A stretch of 64,000 nucleotides of DNA from assembly GCA_028554755.1 (NCBI GenBank), contig JAPTOF010000012.1, positions 1,506,501 through 1,570,500 of the forward strand, given 5' to 3'. Below the pieces are notes generated by a model that searched no databases, was not told the DNA's origin, and was given only the letters and a program-made list of their open reading frames with translations. The position numbers were made by a program, and so were the translations under genes. Shown here one piece after another: positions 59,151-64,000 of the stretch (its first letter is position 1; each line of letters begins with the position of its first letter). Source of the stretch: Cordia subcordata. Taxonomy: Eukaryota > Streptophyta > Magnoliopsida > Boraginales > Cordiaceae.

Positions 59151-60360
59151 GTCTTAGTAGACTACATGTATGTATAAGATTGTTGAAAAAGTGAACCCTG
59201 GATGGCGACTAAACAATAAGAAATTAAATAATGTAAATAAGCAAGTAGAAGTCGTCTCTCCATATAGTTCTTATATGACAACTAATCTGATGTTACAAGT
59301 GACACGACACACTCCTATATATATGTCATATACGTATAAAGAAAAGGGAGAATAGAGAGTAGTTGTACTTAGCAAAAAAATAGAAATAAAAATAAAAATA
59401 AAAAAGAAAAGATTATATATGACTTATTATCATATCTTGCAACCAATGAACCTAAAATAAAAGACAAACCATAATCCTTTCATTTTTTTTTTTGGTTAAG
59501 TAAGAATTTTCTTCTACTTCAAATAATAATGTACAAGACAACAATCATTAAACAGTTGTCTTTCAACTTACACCATATGAATCTTTTCATAATTAAAAGT
59601 TTTCCTATTATGGCGATGACGCAATAATGGATTATGGGAAAAGTGTTGATATATCTCTACGAGTTGTCTAAGATTATATTTAATTACAAGATAGATTAGT
59701 CACTTGATGTAGGTTTAGATGAAGTAGCTAGAATGTGGTCAACGGCATTAAGAAATGTATGCATAGCTATAATTATTAGAAAATTACCTTTTCTCCTTCT
59801 TATTTGTCTTTTAACGGGTACTTTCTTCTTTCGTTTTTTGACTTTCGTATTGTCTAACGACGTAATCACAACCAATTATACGTCACGCCTTACGTAGTGT
59901 TTTTATTACTTATTCTAATTTCCCATCTGATTTAGCAAACATCAATTTTTTTTGACAAATATAAATATCATTGACATACAATTTTTTGTCACATAAGGCT
60001 ATATACAATATTTATTGAAAAATCACAATGAGTAATATTTTTATATCAACCATTTATTACTCCATTTGGATAACAGAATGGAGTAGTAAACGATAACAAT
60101 CTCTTAGCTAACAGGAATGGATAGTGGTGTTATCAGATATTTGGATTTCAGATTTTAGGTTTGTACTAATGCCAAAAAAAAAAAATTGGGTTTCAAATCA
60201 AGTTTGAGTGTATATTTTGCACTCAAAAATCTATTTCAAAAAAAAAAAAATCAGAAACTCGATTCCAAATTAGTCCCAAAATGTTAACTTTTCAAACATT
60301 TCAAATCATACTCCTAATATATCATGTCAAAAATTAAGTTGAAAGCGTTCCTCCACAGCC

Positions 60361-60383
60361 TCTCTCTCTCTCTCTCTCTCTCT
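60361..60383. repeat. (TC)n microsatellite
   Basis: Eleven TC units, followed by further pyrimidine-rich DNA to about 60425. Confidence 0.9.
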
Positions 60384-60893
60384 TGCTTTCTCCCGCTTAC
60401 CCCCTTCCCTGTCTTCTCCTCCATTCTTCTCAGCTTGGTTGTTCGTGTGGTGCTAATCTTTGAGAGTTTCTCTCCCTTTTTTTGATTTCTCAATCTTGGA
60501 CTAGTGGTATCATCTTTTTATTTTGTAATTACATTTATTTTATTTTTATAATATTTTCTCCATCAGTTATATCAAGCTTGTGGGTTTTTTGTTCCCCTAA
60601 CAACTTTGGTTAGGGTAATGGATAACTTGATTTTATTGTTACTCGTGTGATAGTTGGTCCGGTATTGTATAAGTTTATTATGTGCTCATAACCTTTTTTA
60701 TTTCTGTGTGAAGGCGTTTGCCCGTTAATACAAATATCAAATTTATTCTTTAAAAAAAAAATTCATACACCTAATAGGTAACTGTATAAAATTGAAAATA
60801 GATTCATTCGTAACAACGTTTTCTCTTTTTCCTGTCAAAATAGATTCCTAAAAAAGTCTGCATGATCAGAAACGTGGAAGCATACAATTAAAC

Positions 60894-61054
60894 AGTCAAA
60901 CCTCCATGAAGGGCCCCACAGGGGGAAGCCGTGGGCCGCTGCTTTAGTTGACTCTTCCCTCTCACGTGCAACTCGCTCGAGCCAACTGGTTCCATGGATA
61001 ATACAAAGAGTTGGAAATTATCCATTCATCTAATCCAATTGATGAATGAGTCAA
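60894..61054. promoter_or_regulatory. W-box cluster and G-box upstream of the WRKY gene
   Basis: W-box cores TTGACT occur at 60948-60953 (plus), 60894-60899 (minus) and 61049-61054 (minus). A G-box CACGTG lies at 60963-60968. WRKY promoters often carry W-boxes and are auto- or cross-regulated. Three cores in 160 bp is suggestive only. Confidence 0.4.
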
Positions 61055-61816
61055 TCTCACTTCTCACACTAAGTAGACCTTTCCTCTTCTAGTCTTTGCC
61101 TCCTCTAGAATGTCATTTGTACACTTGACGCACCACCTTACATCACATTACTTCTTAAAATATGTTTTTTATTCCATTTGTTTAACGTTATGTTTGGATT
61201 GGAAAAAATGGAGGAAGTTAATGGATCGTTGGGTATTCTTAATCCATTCACTTATTCATATAATCACTATTTTTGAGTCTATCTCATTGGCAGTGGTTAA
61301 TCAAAACCTCGCCTATTTTTATCAAAAATTCAATTTTTAGTGGCGCTTGCTAAATCGAAATTAAAAAAAAATTGTTGTCTATTTACAAAATTTTTGTAGT
61401 TGTCGGTCTCATTAGCCAATTTTCATATCACAATTTGGAGTTAGAACGGCAAAATATAAATTATCAAGTGGTAGCACATTCATCTCTTTTATTTTTTTCA
61501 CTATCTAAAGAAATAGGAAAAGAAAAAGAAGAAACATTAATCCGTCCTTCCTTTTATAATTTTGTCTAATTTATACAAATTTCATCTCTCTATCTCTTCT
61601 TTTTTTTGATCCTATGATTTTCTTCCATTTGTTATCAAATTTCTCCTCATGATCCAAACCAACCCTAAGAATCACAACAACTCCCTTTCCCATTAGGCCA
61701 TAAGTCCAAAGTCTTAGCTCTCATTAATGCCATGTAGTCTAATTTCCCATGTTGAAAGAGACTTTAAAGACTTCATAGCTAGACCTTAATTGTACCTACC
61801 AACACTTATCACTTCC

Positions 61817-61822
61817 TATAAA
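61817..61822 (+). promoter_or_regulatory. possible TATA box of the WRKY gene
   Basis: TATAAA in the context CTTCCTATAAACCCACAC, 170 bp before the first ATG, implying a leader of about 140 nt. Confidence 0.45.
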
Positions 61823-61987
61823 CCCACACTCTTCATTATCAATTAATATTTTCACGAAGGTTTCATTTATTCTATCAAATAGCCAGCTAGCTAAAATATG
61901 GCTCTTGATCCAAAGCTGATCTTTGTTTTATCTTAAAACCAAGCTTTAACAACTCACACATACAAGGAAAATCACTGCTTTTATATA

Positions 61988-64000
61988 ATGTTTGTGGTCA
62001 TGGACGAGCAGCCATGTGATTATAAGATTGGAGTTTTAAGTTCATTGCAAGGAGAAGTAATGGAAGTGAGCAATCGAGATGAGAAAAAGGTTGTTAAAGA
62101 GTTGAACTTCTTTGCTGCCAAGGATTGTTGGGAGGATGCATCACAGACTGAAATCAGGGAAGAAAGTGCACAACATGGAACAACAGAAAGTGATACACAG
62201 GATGTAAATGTGAGTTCTTACCACCAACCCCCCGGTTCTCCGCTTTTATTTTTTCCTTGTATTTTGTCAAAGTCGTATGAAAAATCTGTGTTTCTAAAAT
62301 CAATAATACCCTCCTATGTTATAAAGAATATTGTTGCACAAAACCTCTAGTTTTTGAGTGATTGGGCAAAACATTCTTAACAACATAGAGATGCGGTATT
62401 AGTGAGTTTTGAGAACAACGAGGGTTTTATGCAAGTTTATCAAAATATAGGGGTAAAAATGCATTTTATTCTCAAACAAAATAATAATTCTTATCTTATG
62501 TTCTTATGAGACTACATTAGCTCTAATGTGTTTAAATTTGTTTTTGATGAACATAGACTGGTTTAGATCTTTGTACAATGGACATCAATATCAATACAAG
62601 TGATGAAAGGTTCAAAGTCGATGATCATCCATCACCAGAAGTAGATAAAAGATCAACAACACCAAATGAAGTAAGTTTTAAATTGAAGTAGTAAGATCTT
62701 TTTGCACCTTTGACCACACCATATACACAACAAGTGTGTCTGTGTATGTGTGTGTGTGTGTGTGACAACTTAACAGTACTCTAATTCTAGTTAATATTCA
62801 TAGTGCAGTTAACAGCTTTACAGGCAGAGTTGGATCAAATGAATGAAGAAAATCAACGGTTGAGATCTCTGCTTGATCAAATTAACAAGAAGTACCACGC
62901 TTTACAGATGCAAATTGTGACACTTTTTCAGCAGCAACAGAAGTGTAAAGGTGAAAGCATAAAAGATCACAGGGTAAGTGATCAAATTCAAGTGATGGGA
63001 TTTGGATTTTATCAAATTAATTTCCCAGTTATTTTACGGACGTATTATTTTGTAGGGGTCAACATCTGTCGTCGATGTTGCCCAAGCTTCACAAGGCAGG
63101 AAAAAAGGTGGTCCAGGCTCACCAATCGCCAACGATCTTTCGACGGCCAAGGAACTGAGAGAGAGCTCGAATGGTGAAATGGTTCCATTGGATCAGAAAA
63201 AGTTGATTTTCCAGGAAGAAATTGGAAGAGCTCTGATAGAAGAGAGCCGAGATGAAGCATGTGGAGAATGGATGAATGCTCATAATAAAATCCCAAGGCT
63301 GCGCCCAGAAAAGGAATTTGTAGAAGCCACCATGAAGAAGGCTCGTGTTTCCGTTCGTGCACGCTCTGATGCATCCCTCGTAAGTAATCGAAAAGTCAAA
63401 ATTGTAAAATTATATTAAATTACGAGTATTATTATATATCAATTTTTTTTTGGATTCCGTGGAGAAATCGATTATGTGACAAATTTTTTTGAAGAAAGTA
63501 TCATTTTCTATCCTTATCCAACAAAGAGCTCAATTGCTCTGAAAAATATCACCTTTTATCTTTATCAAGCAAAGAGTTCAACTGCTCTGAAATCTCAATA
63601 ATTCTTTCAAAACCAATGGGCTATTACTATATATCTATTTTCACCCTTCCCTATGCTGTAAAACTTTTATTATACATATAAAATTTTAAATTTTACTATT
63701 ATATCATTTTCGATATAGAGTTTTCACTATTATTATATCTTTCGCAATTTTTTGGACGTGAGTTAGGGGGTCGAAGCCCAATTAATTCTCAGCCATCTAA
63801 CAGGCCGTCAGTCTTGACCGTTATCCCAAAAGTCATCATCACCAACATAAAATCAAGACTTGACACTTCATTTTTATTGTTGACAGATCTCTGATGGATG
63901 CCAATGGAGGAAATATGGGCAAAAGATGGCGAAAGGCAACCCATGCCCTCGAGCTTATTATCGCTGCACCATGGGAGACAGTTGCCCTGTACGGAAACAA
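61988..64000 (+). CDS. WRKY transcription factor, group IIb, 3' end off the window
   Basis: Nuclear DNA-binding regulator of the WRKY72/61/9-like branch. Exons: 61988-62209, 62557-62670, 62809-62973, 63056-63379 and 63887-64000 (continuing), all phase 0, 275 codons so far. Met5 (62000) is an alternative start. A group II leucine zipper lies in exon 3 ([20 protein letters not shown], with further heptads to LFQQQQ). Exon 4 ends [16 protein letters not shown], the basic stretch before the domain. Exon 5 has [20 protein letters not shown] and [18 protein letters not shown], with the WRKYGQK motif and the first zinc pair (C-X5-C). Residues GDS are unusual in the loop before CPVRKQ. In groups IIa/IIb an intron follows RKQ, so the exon probably ends at or just past base 64000. 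The His pair of the zinc finger lies outside. Intron 2 contains a (TG)n run near 62745-62764. Confidence 0.95.

Larger units (their letters stand above)
53910..60360. other. gene-poor AT-rich spacer
   Basis: No gene I can name. It holds (AC)n near 54567-54585, poly-A tracts, and a low-complexity TATGAACATATA-like stretch at 57720-58220. Two short patches with possible coding character are reported separately. Open frames at 57408-57593 and 57642-57992 are products of GT-rich and TAT-rich low complexity. Confidence 0.5.

Overview
The window is nuclear DNA of a eudicot plant. It is AT-rich, its genes are split by many GT-AG introns, and the proteins match plant families: a plastid-type branching-enzyme relative, STIG1, WRKY and a cytochrome b561/DOMON protein. 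The space between and inside the genes is full of small transposons of several classes. I cannot name the species. There is no prokaryotic content, no CRISPR array, and no rRNA or tRNA gene that I can support.

Layout. 1-4834 (-): a CCR4-NOT subunit 9 (CNOT9/Rcd1) gene, its 3' end cut by the left edge. 6388-20674 (-): a 21-exon gene for the divergent plastid branching-enzyme-like protein BE1/EMB2729, with two of the three GH13 catalytic carboxylates replaced. 21982-25253 (-): a seven-exon PLP homeostasis protein (YggS/PROSC family). 27893-33500 (-): a four-exon DOMON + cytochrome b561 membrane protein whose intron 2 holds a complete but non-coding Copia-type LTR element. 36896-40873: a Mutator-like element with about 95-bp terminal inverted repeats and a 10-bp target-site duplication, carrying a decayed plant-mobile-domain gene. 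42894-53285 (-): a local STIG1 cluster with two intact genes, one pseudogene made by a promoter-to-coding deletion, and at least two N-terminal relics. Between its members lie a SINE, a CACTA-like end, an RNase H pseudogene and a small hAT element that carries a beta-galactosidase exon fragment. About 53.9-60.9 kb is largely gene-poor. 61988-64000 (+): the 5' two-thirds of a group IIb WRKY transcription factor, ending inside the WRKY domain.

The genes do not form a pathway. They are independent housekeeping genes (CNOT9, BE1-like, PLPHP), a membrane redox protein, secreted Cys-rich signalling proteins and a transcription factor. The most informative parts are the mobile DNA and the decay of the STIG1 array. 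Related repeats recur across the window: three TRIM copies, three tRNA-derived SINEs, three copies of an about 1-kb unclassified LTR-like repeat, and several short hairpin MITEs.

Exon coordinates come from splice consensus, reading-frame continuity and remembered family homology. All intron phases in the four complete multi-exon models add up to uninterrupted frames. No database search was run.
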